Below are positions 23,190 to 36,534 of a stretch of DNA of 64,000 nucleotides, one piece after another. Source of the stretch: Hanleya hanleyi (taxonomy: Eukaryota; Mollusca; Polyplacophora; Lepidopleurida; Hanleyidae); the NCBI GenBank assembly GCA_036873755.1, contig JAVTVY010020525.1, positions 1 to 64,000 on the forward strand. The letters run 5' to 3'. The notes under the pieces are model-generated. The model was not told the DNA's origin and did not search any database. It saw nothing but the letters and a program-made list of their open reading frames with translations. Within the stretch, counting starts at the first letter, position 1, and each line of letters opens with the position of its first letter. Made by a program: the position numbers and the translations under genes.

Positions 23190-25540
23190 CATATATGAAT
23201 AGCTGAATGAATACAGGGATCTGCCATACCATAGATATCAACAAAGGTTCATTAAACATATGAAAGCCAAAGAATCTTCCTACTAGACAAACAACGAAAA
23301 CCAACCACAGGAAAATCTGGAACAGAAGGTTTAAAACTGTCTATAATCAGGCCCTACCGAAAGCGCGGGAATTATATTCCATCTCATTCAAATACACCGT
23401 CCTTTTAGAAAACCAGCGGTAAATAACCAACAAGTTCTTAAACACTTAATATTCATCTATTTATTCTCATTTACAATCCGGACTCCGTATCACAGAAGAT
23501 ATGGATGCTGCCTACCGGTTAAACAGATGCTCGTGTATGTGGATCACAAGTTCCAAAGTTTAAGTGCTATAACGGCAAGCCTCGAGATGCGGTTTAGCTG
23601 TCAATTTCAGCACAGCCGACCTTCTTTTAACTCCATTATTTATATGTGCTGTGAATTCCAGCTATTGACATCTCAATGGTTGCCAATTGGAGTTGGAGTT
23701 ATAAAATTTTATATTCCAGGTTATTGTAATCGTACATCGAAGCCTGCTGGGAAAGAAATTGGGCAGGCGATCTATTTTTACTATATTGGTTTGTCGGAAA
23801 TACTAAAACAATTCGATAAAAGGTGACATTTATGCTTTGTCTCCGGTTGAGAGTGAGTAGTCAACCGATAATACATACTGAATGTCTGAGCTAACGCTTC
23901 TATATTGACAGTACCCGTGCGATCCACTACGGCATCGCTGTGTTGAAAAATGATTTCTTCGTGATGCAAATCAGCGTGATGCACATTTCAGATTAGTAAT
24001 TTTGTGCAAAATAACATGATGCACATATCTGAATTGAAAATGACTGCTGGACACACAGAATGAACAGACTCAACACAAGCATTCACCAATGTTGAGAGGC
24101 AATTTCACCGTTGTTTCCTCACAGACACCCTCAGCCCAGCCCAAATACAATATTCTCCAAATTTACTTTATAATTTTCAGTAAATATTGCACAATATTAA
24201 AGTGATCAAAATCAAGGCTTTAATTCAATTTTACTTCAACTTTAATTCGAACAATGTTAAATTTCAAAAAAAAAATGACGCATTTTTCCCAATTATGATG
24301 AATTTCATTGAACATTGAACACTTTCCACTGCATTTGGGTGAATTTGTTTTCATTTCAATACGAAAAAATGAAACGGAACTTTACATTGGAAACACATTT
24401 TTTATTTCGCATTTATTTTTTTAATTACTTTATACGTATAAGTTGAAATTAATTCTAGTGCACTAGCTAGATTTTTGTTATCAAATGTTCAATTTTCCAT
24501 GGACCACGGTGATATGTGGGATTCAACTTCTGTTGAACTGACGACAGATTTTATCATGTAGGATCCCATAGGATAGGAATTCCGACAGTTAGAATCCTAT
24601 AGGCATGCTAAATGGTCCTACAGGATCTTACGGGATTTCAAAGGATTCGAGCAATTATGCTTGAGTTGAACAATCATAATGTTTGACAATTCCCTCTAAG
24701 GTATTGACGCTTATCCTGGATGAGAAATTGTGTTGTTATTAACTTGAAGATAACAGAACATCACATATGGAGACGGCCTAATTATGATTCAGCTATCGGT
24801 AGGATACATGTTTAGAGCATATCATCAGGAACTGTAGGTTCACACGATATATTTGTATTTATGAAAACCAAAATTACAAATCAAACTCATAACTTGTTAG
24901 CCAATACGATTTGGACAAAATAGTTTTTCCTTGCTTGGTCGCCAGTTGGGAAAACAAGATGACCGGAAATAGTCTCCCGGGAGTGCAACTAATCAAATCT
25001 ATTGCGGAACCAACTTATCCTGAAAGTTTATGAGCAGTCACTGGAATAGATATTTAGATATCAGCTAAAACATGTCCCAGATGTCGACCTTCTTGAAATC
25101 CAAGATGAATGGTATTAAACAAGACCTATTTCAGATTGTGAAATGATCGATTCGCTGGATCCTTTAAATAGCGATATAACCAAAGGAATAATGCTTTTGA
25201 ATGCAGTGTGTGGTCAGATTTGTGTTGAAAATAAATGCGATTAAGGCACCAAAAGGGTCATTACTTTGAATCAAAGATAAATACATTAAAACGCATTAAA
25301 AATCACCGCGCAGTGAAAACTTCCATGATGCAAATAAAAGTCTAATAGCATGGCCGAAAATATCCATGAGACATCAGATCCAATTTTTTGCCTATATGGC
25401 ATGTTCTCATGTTTATGTACAGCTTATGATGAACCAGAAAATTTGTTCTTAAATTGACTTTGACATCAATCTGGATACGCTGATTTGAAAGCGTGTATTG
25501 AAAAGTACTGATCAGATAATGTAATAATCGAGCCTAAATA
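23190..25540. other. No gene seen; short repetitive motif near 24558-24650
   Basis: Mostly AT-rich and featureless. At 24558-24650 the motif AGGATCCxATAGGA/TCCTATAGG recurs in both orientations over about 90 bases, reminiscent of the other palindrome-rich small elements. Confidence 0.4.
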
Positions 25541-25548
25541 TGTCGGGT

Positions 25549-26308
25549 TTTGTCATTTATAATAATGACGATTGAGATCATCTATAACAACCCACTAGTA
25601 TAAAAGGGGGATGGACGATACATAGGAATTTCATCTCAGCATATGTAAGAATAAGACCCGCTGCCAATTAATACTCTAAACATTGTTATTCCTGGAAAAG
25701 AGGGAATGAAGTGCCATCCCCGTCACATTCAGAATAGTATGATCGGCCATCATAGAATAGAGAGTGGGTAAGTAGAGTTAAAATAAACAGTTTCTACAAA
25801 CAGTGTCTAACATAATTCGCCTTCCATTACTACATGTATCATCGCTATCATCACAACTAAACATTTTCCAACAGTGAAAGGGAGCTAACTCATCTGGAAC
25901 ATCCCCGGCGCTAAATTATTGAATAATTCTTTAGTATACTAAATATATACTCCTCATACATCCACAAATCTCATAATCGCTATATAGCTGAAATATTGCT
26001 AAACGCGACGTTAAACTGTAATTCTCTCTCCCTCTTATAAATCTCATAATGTTACACATAATGGTTATTATAATCTATAGCTTAGATCAGAGACTGAGCT
26101 TAGTTTGCGAGAATAGACGAACACAGTGTCTGAATATTGCGATTTTGGTCAGTTATTAAAATTAACGATTGAGATTAACTATACTACCCCACCAGCATAG
26201 AGGGCATACATATAAATTATATGTTAGCGTATGCAAGAATAAGGCATGCCCCAATGAGCAATTGTTACTCTAAACGCTATTAATCCTGCAAAGGTGGGAG
26301 AGAGAAAA
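25549..26308. repeat. Diverged direct duplication with a SINE tail between
   Basis: About 25549-25715 and 26146-26308 align ('gacgattgaga', 'cagcatatgtaagaataag', 'actctaaac.ttattcctg'). Between them, 25985-26035 reads 'gctgaaatattgctaaacgcgacgttaaac', resembling a molluscan SINE 3' tail. Confidence 0.6.
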
Positions 26309-26613
26309 CGGCCAAAGATAACAGGGAAGCGGTTATCTCTTATTTACATGTACCCTTTACGTGTACATATATGTATAATCTCCCTAGTATAATCCGTGGC
26401 GTGTCCTACTCCTCCTCTTTACTCACTGCACAGCGGGTCGCATAGGTGTGGCGCGGGATAGGGTGGGGCGAGAGACCTGGGTTTTCGCTACCTGAGATTC
26501 CATGGGCCAGGCTTGCACCCTCCACTAGAATGGATCGACTGCGCATGCGCGATGAGTGTGCACGATGAGTAGTATAGAAAGGGCACGCGATCTCCCTATC
26601 CCTATAAACTAAC

Positions 26614-26664
26614 CCATGGGGGTGAATGAGCCATGGGGGTGAATGAGCCATGGGGGTGAATGAA
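26614..26664. repeat. Three tandem 17-bp units
   Basis: CCATGGGGGTGAATGAG occurs three times back to back (the third ends in GAA). It sits in a GC-rich patch (26400-26670) unlike the surrounding DNA. Confidence 0.9.
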
Positions 26665-26944
26665 CACTCGTAAAACTAAAAAGTAGCGAGACAGGATCGT
26701 GTGGTACTTACCTCAGAACAGATTCAACAGACTTGCAGGTGAAATTAATCATTCAGAATTGAGCAAGTAATAAGGCGTTTGCGCATACCAGCGACTGACA
26801 CTATAATAACGGGCTGTATATGTTTCTTTTGAACTTGCAATTTAGTAATATTTTACTCAATCTCACGGTCACTTATTTCATCACTTTCCATAAGATTTCC
26901 ACTCAATAGATTTATTACAGCATCTTTCTTGAAAAGTTTGACCT

Positions 26945-27065
26945 ACAATAACACTCAAGCCGGTGCTAGGGGTCGTGTAGTCATGCCATGCAATATGTCC
27001 ACATGAACAGCTACAATAAAAGCCTGGTTGAGATGCATTTATATATGATTCAGTCAGAATATTGG
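26945..27065 (+). repeat. Retroelement 3' module (family R)
   Basis: 'AAGCCGGTGCTAGGGGTCGT', 'CCACATGAACAGCTACAATA' and 'AAAGCCTGGTTGAGAT'. One of the best-preserved copies of the module. Confidence 0.6.
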
Positions 27066-27181
27066 CATGTCAGTATCCTGGCATCTTTGTAAAGATGTTG
27101 AATACGACGAAGTTGTTTCATTGCTTCCAAAACCTCTTCCAAAATGTTTTCTTGTTCACAGAAGGTTAAACAACAGACTGG

Positions 27182-27455
27182 TTAAGCATATCAGACCTGG
27201 GCGACTTGTGGTCTGTCCCATCCTGGTGGAGGCATTTAGGCCCTTATTATTTTAGTCACCCCTTGGGATAAACGGCTGAAACTTTCAATACTATATATTT
27301 GGGCCAAGCTCTACAAGAAAACGTAGAAAACAATTTTCGACTATTTTTCGCTAAAAAATAGTCTCAAAATGACAGCAATAAGATCTCTCATTTCCTTCTA
27401 CGGTTAAAATGCCCCATAATGCCCCCCTCCCACTCCCTAGGCCAGATAAGGTTAA
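27182..27455. mobile_element. TTAA MITE family B, internally deleted copy
   Basis: TTAA at 27182 and, after 'CCCTAGGCCAGATAAGG', TTAA at 27452-27455. Shorter and more diverged than the other copies. Confidence 0.65.
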
Positions 27456-27559
27456 GGCGAAGATTGCCCGTTTCAACCTTGTTAGGTTGAGAGGACCAGG
27501 ACTTCATATATTGGTCTGAATATATATGTTTCCAATATTAAGTGATCTGAAGGGTGTTA

Positions 27560-28035
27560 TATTTTCTCCCTATCTATCGTTCAAAGCTCATTCCTTCTCA
27601 TTCACCAAACGCTATATAGACGATCTTCTCGCTGTTGATAATCGATATATGAATGACGCAATGAAGGATATATCCATCTTCACTGGATCTGAAGGAAACT
27701 ACAGATAGCCCTACAGACACATTATATGTAGACCTACATCTCTATAAAATGAATCGGGCCTTCTCTCTCGTCGACTTTATGAAAAACAAGATGATTACAG
27801 TTTCGACATCGTAAACTATCCCTTTCTGGGCAGTAATATTTCAGTGGGACCTGCATATGGTGTATACATATCTCGCCTAGTAGCATTTCTTAGATCCTGT
27901 GTTAAATGTGATGATTTTAATCACCGTCACAAAACATTGTTGCAGAAACTTATAAAACCACCAAGTGCTTCCACTCAAAGTTTCTCAAATTTGGCGATAC
28001 ATATCGCATGCTGATAGCAAAATACGAGCGTAGCG
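27560..28035 (+). pseudogene. Reverse transcriptase remnant, family R, copy 2
   Basis: 'FTKRYIDDLLAVDNRY' carries the YxDD catalytic motif (YIDD). Downstream frames give 'YVDLHLYKM', 'DDYSFDIVNYPFLGSNI', 'GPAYGVYISRLVAFLRSC' and 'DDFNHRHKTLLQKL'. The order matches the palm-to-thumb region of the same family as 20030-20660. Frameshifts and a stop after 'EGNYR' make it non-functional. Confidence 0.7.
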
Positions 28036-28470
28036 TGTCTATGGCGTTACGTTTCGTAACTTGTGTCTAATTCCGCTTAACCCGGGGCTGGGGGTCGTAT
28101 GAACTTATGTACTTCAAGATCCTCATGATGCTCATATGAACATGCACAATCAAAGCGTGACTGAGATACACCATTCTCTGGATGATGACTTTACAACGAA
28201 TATTATGGATTAAGAATACTGATCAGCGATACGGATTTGATATGTTTTAACATCATGATGTCTTGCCGGCATCATTGAAAACTGTTGATCGCTTCTCTCT
28301 TGCAGGAAACTGGTCTATGTTTATGTATACTGTGATTGTCTTTTTGAATTTGGTGCTAATATTGTTATGTGGAATATGGAATGGATTTTTGGATTATGGA
28401 CGCGGATATTCTTTAATGGACGACGGCTGAATTATGAATGACGGACCAGACGCTTGTAACTTAGATCTAG
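28036..28470 (+). repeat. 3' region of family R, with a hydrophobic short frame
   Basis: It follows the RT remnant directly. It starts with the 'TCTAATTCCGCTTAACCCGG' module and continues into a frame reading 'HHDVLPASLKTVD' then 'MFMYTVIVFLNLVLILLCGI' and ending 'GRGYSLMDDG'. The same frame is open and clearer on the minus strand at 36555-36749. Copies also lie at 43050-43265 (plus), 32700-32900, 46230-46350 with 47600-47800, and 50890-51200 (minus). Confidence 0.65.
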
Positions 28471-29740
28471 AGACATTAGTTTGGTGTCTACTCAAGTTTC
28501 CATTGTGAAATGTATTCTGGAATGTTGGTTGCTGAGACGATCCAGTTATACTTTTATTGTCATCTTCGTTTTATAGGATGGTGAATCCATCCTCAGCCTT
28601 TTCGTGGCAGCATATGATTTTGTAAGGTGATTATCTCAATGCATGCTTACAGTACAATATATAATAGGGCATGACGGAAAATACAATTTTCTCATATCAA
28701 TGATGACACTAGAGCAGCCATCTTTCCAAGGGGCGGCGGAATCTCTACCAGAATCTCACAGGTCAGATTGAGTTAAAGCTTGACACAAATGGGATTAATG
28801 TTCGTCTGATTCAGACAAAGCGAACTGTATATATGCAGTTACGTATTATTTGGCTGATCGTGTATTGCTCGTGTATACATTTGTTTTCTCCTAAAATGTC
28901 TTGTACATTTAAATGCGTTATCGATTAGGAGAGTGATCATGACCATGATTTCCGCGGAGTAGTTACATTTCTACAATATTGTGTTCACAAATGAATCACG
29001 ATATTTGCCATAAGAATATATATGCCTGCGTAGTATAGCGGTGGATTTACATGATGTAGGAACAATTAAGAGCTGCCAAAGTATGAATCGAAAATGTATG
29101 TTCGGATAAATTTGTATTATTTATGAGTATGATCAAAATGCTGCCCGTCAGACATATAAAGATCAACTCAAATAAATACTGTCATCTTATGAGCACCGAC
29201 TGTTGATTCAGAGAAGGAAAGTAGGGTTTCAAAATCCGGGGAAGTAAATCGTAGCAATGATAGGTAATTTAAAATCGTTACATTTCACCTACCTCTATTT
29301 GCCCATGTGAAATTAAATTTCCTTTTAGCTAAAATTAAAATTTTCTTCTTAGCGCGAAAAATAAAATCCAGGGAACATACACAGAATATAAACAAGGAGC
29401 TTAACGTGACCCAGGCTATTCAAGACGGTCCTCAACATTTCATGTTCAGCAACCGAAGGCATACGCTAATTGAAATCCCCGGTCTTCACCCTAGTTGAAT
29501 TAAGCACATGTAAACCAGAACATATTCACAGATCTGATATGATATTTCGTCTCAATGAATTTTGTCACCAAGTCTAGGAATATACAATATATTTACGTAT
29601 ATTTGTATATATTTAAGACTATAGGTGATATATGAACAAATAATACATGGCAAAGTACAGTCAGGGCCACAGTGGTTGATGCACGGAACAAAAAATCGAA
29701 ACTTTAGAACAATAAAGTTTTGGCGAATAAATTGATTCTT
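28471..29740. other. No gene seen
   Basis: AT-rich DNA without a recognisable domain, RNA or repeat boundary. Confidence 0.4.
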
Positions 29741-29744
29741 AAGT

Positions 29745-30665
29745 ACCAAAATGGGGTGAACGGGAACCAAGGAGTGAATAGGAACAACAAAATTGAAAGT
29801 TGTTCACGACGTATTATTTCCAAGGCATAAGTAACTGACAAGTCTGTTTTCCTTTATATTGGTACTGTCAACCTCAAGCTGCCTGGTAATGACTGACTTG
29901 GCTAAAATGTGATAAAATGTGTGGTGTAGCAAATTCCGAAGTCATCTCCACGACAGAGATTGGGGATGTGGTCCAAACTTTGGTTCCACCACAGCCCCTG
30001 TTGGACACAACTGGCTGATTCTCTCCCAGGACCTCAGGATGACGGCACTACAGCTGTGATTCATGGGATTACTGAGTTAGATTGATAGAAAATTTTTAAT
30101 ATTTTTTTTTATTTCTTTAAGAAAAATTGACGGAAGAGTGGGGTGCATGGGAACAGTTAGTTTTCAAGGAAAAAATATACATATATCTTCAACAACTAAA
30201 ATGTATACTATACAAGTGCAAAGGTTTCTTGGGTGGAACCAAATAGGACAAAAATAACTTGTTAAACTCAAAAATAAAATGCACACACTTGTGCAAATGC
30301 TCAAATCGTTCGTATTCACCCCATTTTACGGTAAGCTGCTTTGTCATGTTTGTAATTACCAGTACCGGTACAGTATATCAAAGACATTGTGGGTTTTTTT
30401 AACTCACTCATCGTTCCTATTCACTCTTTTGGGTGGTAGAATAGAAATATCATGACAAGAGGTGTTACTGTTCCTATCCACCCCAAAATTGGGGTGAATG
30501 GGAACAGTCAGTTTCAAAAAATATATTCAAATATCTTCAACAAATAAACTGTATTCCATACAAGTGCAAAGGTCCTTTGGGTGGACACCAAATAGCACCA
30601 AAGTAAAATGTACACTCTCGTGCAAATGCTCAAATCGTTCCTATTCACCCCAGTTTACGGGGTAT
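29745..30665. mobile_element. Composite of mariner/pogo-like inverted-repeat ends
   Basis: Two direct copies (about 30140-30335 and 30488-30662) each begin GGGGTG(C/A)ATGGGAACAGT and end with the inverted form 'CGTTCxTATTCACCCCA-TTTACGG'. A further inverted terminus lies at 29750-29785. Termini of the type CCGTAAAxTGGGGTGAAT are typical of Tc1/mariner-superfamily non-autonomous elements. No transposase frame remains. Confidence 0.5.
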
Positions 30666-32640
30666 TTCTTTCGAGAGGGCGATATTCTCTGGAGAATTTT
30701 CTGTTTTCTTGAGCTTTCGTCGACAATCTACCTGCATTGAAATTCGAAGAGTAAACCATTGCATATGTCCTATCATTAACCTATGCATAAGCGATTTTTC
30801 CACGAAACAATAGTATTGATGGTAATCAAAAAATGTTTAAATTCTGCGGTTAAACCACGTAAATCACCATGTATGGTTGTCATAAGGTATTGCTGCGGAA
30901 AAATCGGGCTTTATTCACATTTATCCAAGCATAACATCCGAGTGCTTCAAGTGTGAATGACATACACTTGAAGAAATACACTATCCACTGTCTCTCACAA
31001 GTTCTGGCTTCAACATAATTGATTTGAAGGAAATACACCAACACACCGGCATCAGATGTACTAATGCTTAAACTTTCCATCTTGCATACTCTGCCGAATG
31101 CAATTTATGTTCCCCTTGTATGCATTTCTGAAACGCGCTCTTGTGACATTTTGTTGAGAGGCACCATTAAATTATTTTTATAACTGTATTACGACCCACA
31201 AATTAACTCTATTTCGTGCAACTCTTTCATGTATACAGTTGACTCTGCACCTTCATCACGCAAGTTGTTGCAGTTAAATCACCCCTCAACATTTCGGAAA
31301 AACCATCAAGCTCGACGACAACAAGATCATGAAACCCCGAAGTATTTGCCAGACAGTGTCGTTTAATACGGGGCAGACACACTACTTTTGGACTTTCTTC
31401 ATGTCGCCTCTACTTGTATCCTGATTCAAATCCAAAGAACATATATTCCAGTAGTCCAACAGTATAGATATGTCAAGGAGTTTTCACACTATTCTCCTCA
31501 AGCAATTTGAAGCTGATTTTTTGTATAAGGAGACCAATTGTTGATTTATGCATAACAAGACCCTACAACGAGCATACACTGGTGATTTACATGACGTTCG
31601 ATGTGGACACGCAGAATCCTAAGGAAACTCGAATGAGCACAATGTGACTACAAACACCAATAGTTTTTTTGGAAAAATATCGCTTTTCATTCCCATTGAC
31701 CTCCGCTACAATTTGCATCGATTAATGATAGCACTTCTAGCGTCTCGCTGTTCAAATTTGTATTGCATGTAGAATCCTTCGGAGATTCATATATTCATTT
31801 AAAGGAATACTGTACAAAAGTAATGGCATGGCTTATATATACCGAAAAGTGTATACGTTGTCACTAAAGAACAAATCCATGGTTTCGCATGCTAAACTGG
31901 TCTAAAACTTCTATACAGTATTGAAGATTTACCGCGGAGATCAAGAAAGGAAGGAAATATATATAAAATTTATATCTGCATTCTTGTTTAGCATATTCCT
32001 AACAACGCGCAATACGAGTGAAATAACGACATTAAACAAAATCTCCCACACAACACGTTATCACTGTGGTTGTTTTCCCTCTTTTCTATTCACTCTGGAT
32101 ATGGTGAAAAATTACCTTCTCGTCCATATTGATCCTACGTACTAGTCTAGTGGCTGGTGCCATTTCTGAGCAAAATCGTGACATGCAGGATTAAAGCAAC
32201 AAGCTCGGTATAGTTGATGTTCACATAATACACAAACATTTCATATGGCGGTGCTCGGTCTGGGTAACCTACTTTTCATGAAAATCCAAGATGGCGCCCA
32301 AGATTGCCACTTAACATATGGATGTGCTTATATGTGCTTGTATTTGAGCTGGAATGTTACTTGAAATGTCTCTATATTTGTTTTCGCGTACAAGGAATCG
32401 ATATATTGATTCTTGAATAGGCTAAGCAGTCATGTCACAAATCAAGAAAATTACAAAGATGTCGGCAGGCAAGTCAATATGGTAGAATATTATGTTATGT
32501 ACATGACATGATAAGCTGTTGAATGATTTCACCGGCATGATCCATTACATTATCGTTCATGTTAGCTGAGTAGTGTTATCAAAACTGGATATGAGCTAAA
32601 TGTTCTTTCCACAGTCCACCATATCGCACATACTATTTGA
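30666..32640. other. No gene seen
   Basis: Nothing beyond short unsupported frames on both strands. Confidence 0.4.
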
Positions 32641-32699
32641 TACTGTTATATATTTTACTAAGAATCATTTAGTGAAACAACTCTCGATATACGCATTCA

Positions 32700-32910
32700 A
32701 TACACAGTCCGCCATTCAATATTCAGTTGTCGTCCATTAAAGAATTTCCACTGACTTAATCCATATAACAGCTTTAGCAGCAATTAGAAAAGCACTCATA
32801 GCATACATAAAGTTAGGCTAGTTTCCTGCAAGATAGATGAAGTCAACGATTTTCGCTGATGCCGGTAAGATATCATGATGTATGAAGGCCAAAGGTCATG
32901 AAACAGTCAC
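32700..32910 (-). repeat. Family R 3' region, diverged copy
   Basis: 'cattcaatattcagttgtcgtccatt', 'agtttcctgcaagatagatgaagtcaac' and 'atgccggtaagatatcatgatgt' match the 36540-36730 copy. Confidence 0.6.
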
Positions 32911-33064
32911 CCAGAAATGAGGTTATTACTACAGAAACATAGATCCTGACTCAATGACAGGTGGAGGCGTCGTGAGCTGAATTCCCGAAGAAATGTATCT
33001 TTGTCTCAAAAGTTATTTCATTAATGAAATGAATGAACATAGGATGTCTTGTCAACAATTTAAG

Positions 33065-33370
33065 ACTCTACGATGTTATTTGAGCAATACAGTCTCCAAG
33101 ATATCATATAGAGAATTCAAACTACAAGATATCATTTCAACAGTACGATCTACAAAATGTTATCCAAAACAACCGACCAAATTCTGAGATATCAAGAATC
33201 AGCATGTAGATTATTATATCAGCAATCCATTTAAGATATGTTAGCAATCTCCAACATATCATATGCCAAGTTTAGTCTCCATGATACATGTAGCTACCCG
33301 ATATCAATAGCTGAAACTTCAAGATATGCGATATGTACAGTTAAACGTACAACATATGCATTAAGTCGTA
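33065..33370. repeat. Degenerate ~28-bp minisatellite
   Basis: The motif 'CTACAAGATATCAT' recurs with about 28-base spacing (for example near 33097, 33125 and 33153) and continues as decayed units ('CCAACATATCATAT', 'TTCAAGATATGCGATATG') to about 33370. Confidence 0.6.
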
Positions 33371-33424
33371 GAATCGTCATCCTCCACAGTACTGGCATGG
33401 CTGCAAAGATTCAAATGGTTCAAC

Positions 33425-34010
33425 CTATAATATGATATGATATGATCTGTATGCGATCTAAATGATGAACAGCTCAATCTTCAATATCAGTGTTAACAGT
33501 TGAACGTCCAAAACATGAAATATAAAAAAGTCTGAAAATGTGTCACACGACATGAACCAATAGACAGGAATATAAAATAATCAACGATTTCTTACACGGT
33601 CAGTCTTTGACAGTACAGCTAAAATTCTTAACTTTTACCAAAATGTCGCTAGAATGCTATCGAACCCTCTGTTCGATAAGAAACTGTCAGATGTTGTTGT
33701 TGTTGAACTCCATGAGCTCGTATAGCGTACCGAAAAAAGCTGTGGATCATACAATGAAATCCGAAAAGTTGACAATAAGCTCCCTGTAACTAATCATCAG
33801 AAAAACAATTTCAACATAAAGTTCGACAGCTGCAATTTTTCAAGTTTTTAAATTTGTTTTTACTTAATAAAACTTAAATGTTCTCATACAAGAGAAACAT
33901 GATATAGACCCTAGACGTACAGTCTCTCCAATTTGTCTGCCGACTGAAAGTTGTTCGCCAATATCAATGTACGCAGAAACTGGATTTTTACCGTTATCCG
34001 AACGTAGAGA
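33425..34010. other. No gene seen
   Basis: No domain, RNA or repeat recognised. Confidence 0.35.
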
Positions 34011-34014
34011 CCGA

Positions 34015-34730
34015 CACAAACGCCTCTTCTACAAATGATAAATGAGATTACTCCCACTTATTTAAATTCCCCCTCTAACCTCAAGTATGACTGCTTATCA
34101 GTTGCGCAACACTAACAATATTGTGCTTGCCTATGTTGGAATCACACTGTATTTTAACACGTTTCTTCCTTCTGAGGGCCCTCGGTGGCCGAGTGGTCTA
34201 AGGCGCTTCGCTGGTGATCGATCGCCTGAATCGGCAAGGGTTCGAGCCCAGCTGGTCCATGTGTGGAAGTTTGTCAATTACTTACCGACGGACGGTTGGT
34301 CTCCGGGTTCCTCCACCAACCAAACTGACTGTCACCATATGAGTAAAACAACCTTGAGTGTGACATTAAGCCAATCTCCCCTCCCCTTCTTCCTTCTGTT
34401 GTTGAAATAACCTTGATGCAAATATTTGCCTTCATACTCTTCTTTCTACCGAAAATTACCTCGTAACGTTCCTCTATTTTACTATGTTGGCAACCGTAAA
34501 CTCCAGATTATTTATTCACGGTTGAGACGTGGATGTCGCTCACTTAATGCACATATGTATCTACGATGTATCTCTGAAAATCCTTGTTGTGCTTGTGGAT
34601 ATGACGACGAAAAACGAGAGCACTTTCTTCTGTTTTGTTCTCTTTACACACCAATTAGAAAACAGATATTTCAAGTACAAAATTATTATATCGAATCCCT
34701 TTCATAAGGAAACCTACGACTTAAATTTGA
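34015..34730 (+). pseudogene. LINE C-terminal ORF2 remnant, split by a SINE
   Basis: Before the SINE: 'LFYKMINEITPTYLNSPSNL' and 'YQLRNTNNIV...YFNTFLPS'. After it: 'LPRNVPLFYYVGNRKLQIIY', 'RLRRGCRSLNAHMYL' and the cysteine/histidine block 'CCACGYDDEKREHFLLFCSL'. This matches the post-RT region of jockey/I-like non-LTR retrotransposons ('YxLR', 'FLPSTIR.WN', 'LRxxCSSLN', 'CxCG-x-E-x-HFxxxCPLY'). Frames shift between the blocks. The SINE at 34175-34386 interrupts it right after 'FLPS'. Confidence 0.7.
34175..34386 (+). mobile_element. tRNA-derived SINE with 12-bp target-site duplication
   Basis: Flanked by identical TTCTTCCTTCTG at 34163-34174 and 34387-34398. The head has A box TGGCCGAGTGG and B box GGTTCGAGCCC at tRNA spacing with a long variable region (Ser/Leu-like). 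The body includes 'GGACGGTTGGTCTCCGGGTT' and the tail 'GAGTGTGACATTAAGCC', resembling tails at 25985 and 43330. Size 212 bp. The target duplication shows LINE-mediated insertion. Confidence 0.88.
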
Positions 34731-35417
34731 AGAAAATACAGATATCTTTATCAGTGTCCACACATTCAAGAGTTTCGGGGTAATGGTAGCCATCCAGGCA
34801 GAACCATCATACGGCATTCATTTTATTGCCATCTTTTATATCTTTTGGCTGCAAGAGAATGTTTATATGTACACACTTACTCTATTTATATTAAAATATT
34901 AATTATTTGGACATACTATCTATTTTAATGGAACCTTATGTGACTATACGCTCCATTTACAATGTTTACTAATAGTAACAGGTGCTCTTGATTCACAGGA
35001 ACTGCTAATTATATATACATATAATTTATATTGAGATTAAAAATGTATATATCAGATTGCTTACTTCAAACATTTGTATATACATTTGTTCACCTATTAT
35101 TACGTATTTATTGAATTTCTCATCATCATAAACAATTTTCGGCATCTTAGCCTAACGTTTTGTTTCCTCTTGCCGTCTGTACTGTCACCATGTTTGTCTG
35201 GGAGAGGCGTTAGTATAGGCTTGCCTGTTCGCCAATCCAGTGTATTAAACAATATATTGTTTAAACCAACGTCCAAGGCCAGTGTATAATTTAAGCAGTT
35301 AAAGTTGTCAGCGATCCTAGTTCACAAAGACTATATTCAGCATCGATCAGTTCTTCCCCACAATGTTTATCGTGGTAAAGTGTTTAGACAAGCAAATGGT
35401 CGCTATATAACACCAAA

Positions 35418-35945
35418 TCGATCATAGTCTCAATACGACGAACACGGTATTTTTCCTCATTTCGTGTAAACTTCACATTAACATGCTCATAGACGGAAGC
35501 ATTTGATTTCATGATTGTTGTGTTTTACTACCCACAAGCTCGTGAAGCAAAGATATTTTATCTATCAATGCGACCGTTCCGCTGTGTACCCCAGACATAC
35601 AGTGTAATGGCAAGAGCAGAGCAATGGTGAACAAATTCTTTGTGGCGATGTCTTGAACCTGCGACATCGTTTATTGTCATTCTAAAGTAAAAGGCTCTGC
35701 CCGAGTCACTACATAACATCACAGCAATCGTAGTCTCAATACGATAAACACGGTCTATGCTCTATGACACACATAGAGGGAAGCATGTAATTTCATGATT
35801 GTTGTGTTTTACCACCCACAATCTCGAGAAGCAAAGGTCCTTTTTCATGGTTAGCTATCACGGTGTGCCTTTTACCGAGAAATACATCGTAATGGACAAG
35901 AGCAGAGCAATGCTGAACAAATTGTATGTTGCAATGAAATGAATA
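35418..35945. repeat. Tandem duplication, period ~305 bp
   Basis: About 35418-35660 and 35722-35945 align: 'tagtctcaatacga', 'ggaagca.ttgatttcatgattgttgtgtttta', 'aagagcagagcaatg.tgaacaaatt'. No coding signal. Confidence 0.8.
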
Positions 35946-36394
35946 TTCGACATATTTTGTCATTCGAAATTTCGTCATTTAAATGACGTCCAAAAACCAT
36001 AACAATGGCAAATATTATAATATGCCACTGCCCACTCGATTAACTGTCGCACATCACTCAACACACTTACACTACTTATCCCTTAGCCATTGTTTAATCA
36101 ACCTCTGGTGCTTAGTGGGTTGAGTATTTTACTGTACCAACTACGGTTTAATAATCACCCATTGAAGTCACTGATTGAGCAACAATTATCAGTCTCTATT
36201 TATGTTGTGGCATTGGGTTGAATCTTGCATTGCATTATTCTTTTCTGTCAATCTCGGTTTAAATATAAATATAGTTATTGGGGCGATATGCAAGAGGTGG
36301 GAAAATTGACGATGTCTGGGGGCTAGAAAGCAATCATATGACTCTACAGGAAAGCTTCCCTCGACCCCTCACATTTAGATCCGAGACTACGGTG

Positions 36395-36515
36395 GATTAT
36401 CGGATGTAGCCTTAGCATCTCAGCCGCGCTTTTATTGCAGGTGTTCGTGTGGAGACTATGAGATATTCACACGGCCCATAGCACCGGCATAAGCGGAATT
36501 AGATATGCTAGCTCT
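36395..36515 (-). repeat. Retroelement 3' module (family R)
   Basis: Reads on the minus strand as 'TCTAATTCCGCTTATGCCGG' to 'AATAAAAGCGCGGCTGAGAT'. Confidence 0.55.
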
Positions 36516-36534
36516 GGAGCTCTGATTACAAACG

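Noticed and set aside
33065..33370. CRISPR-like array
   Set aside because: Repeats are degenerate, without constant unit plus unique spacers, and the genome is eukaryotic.
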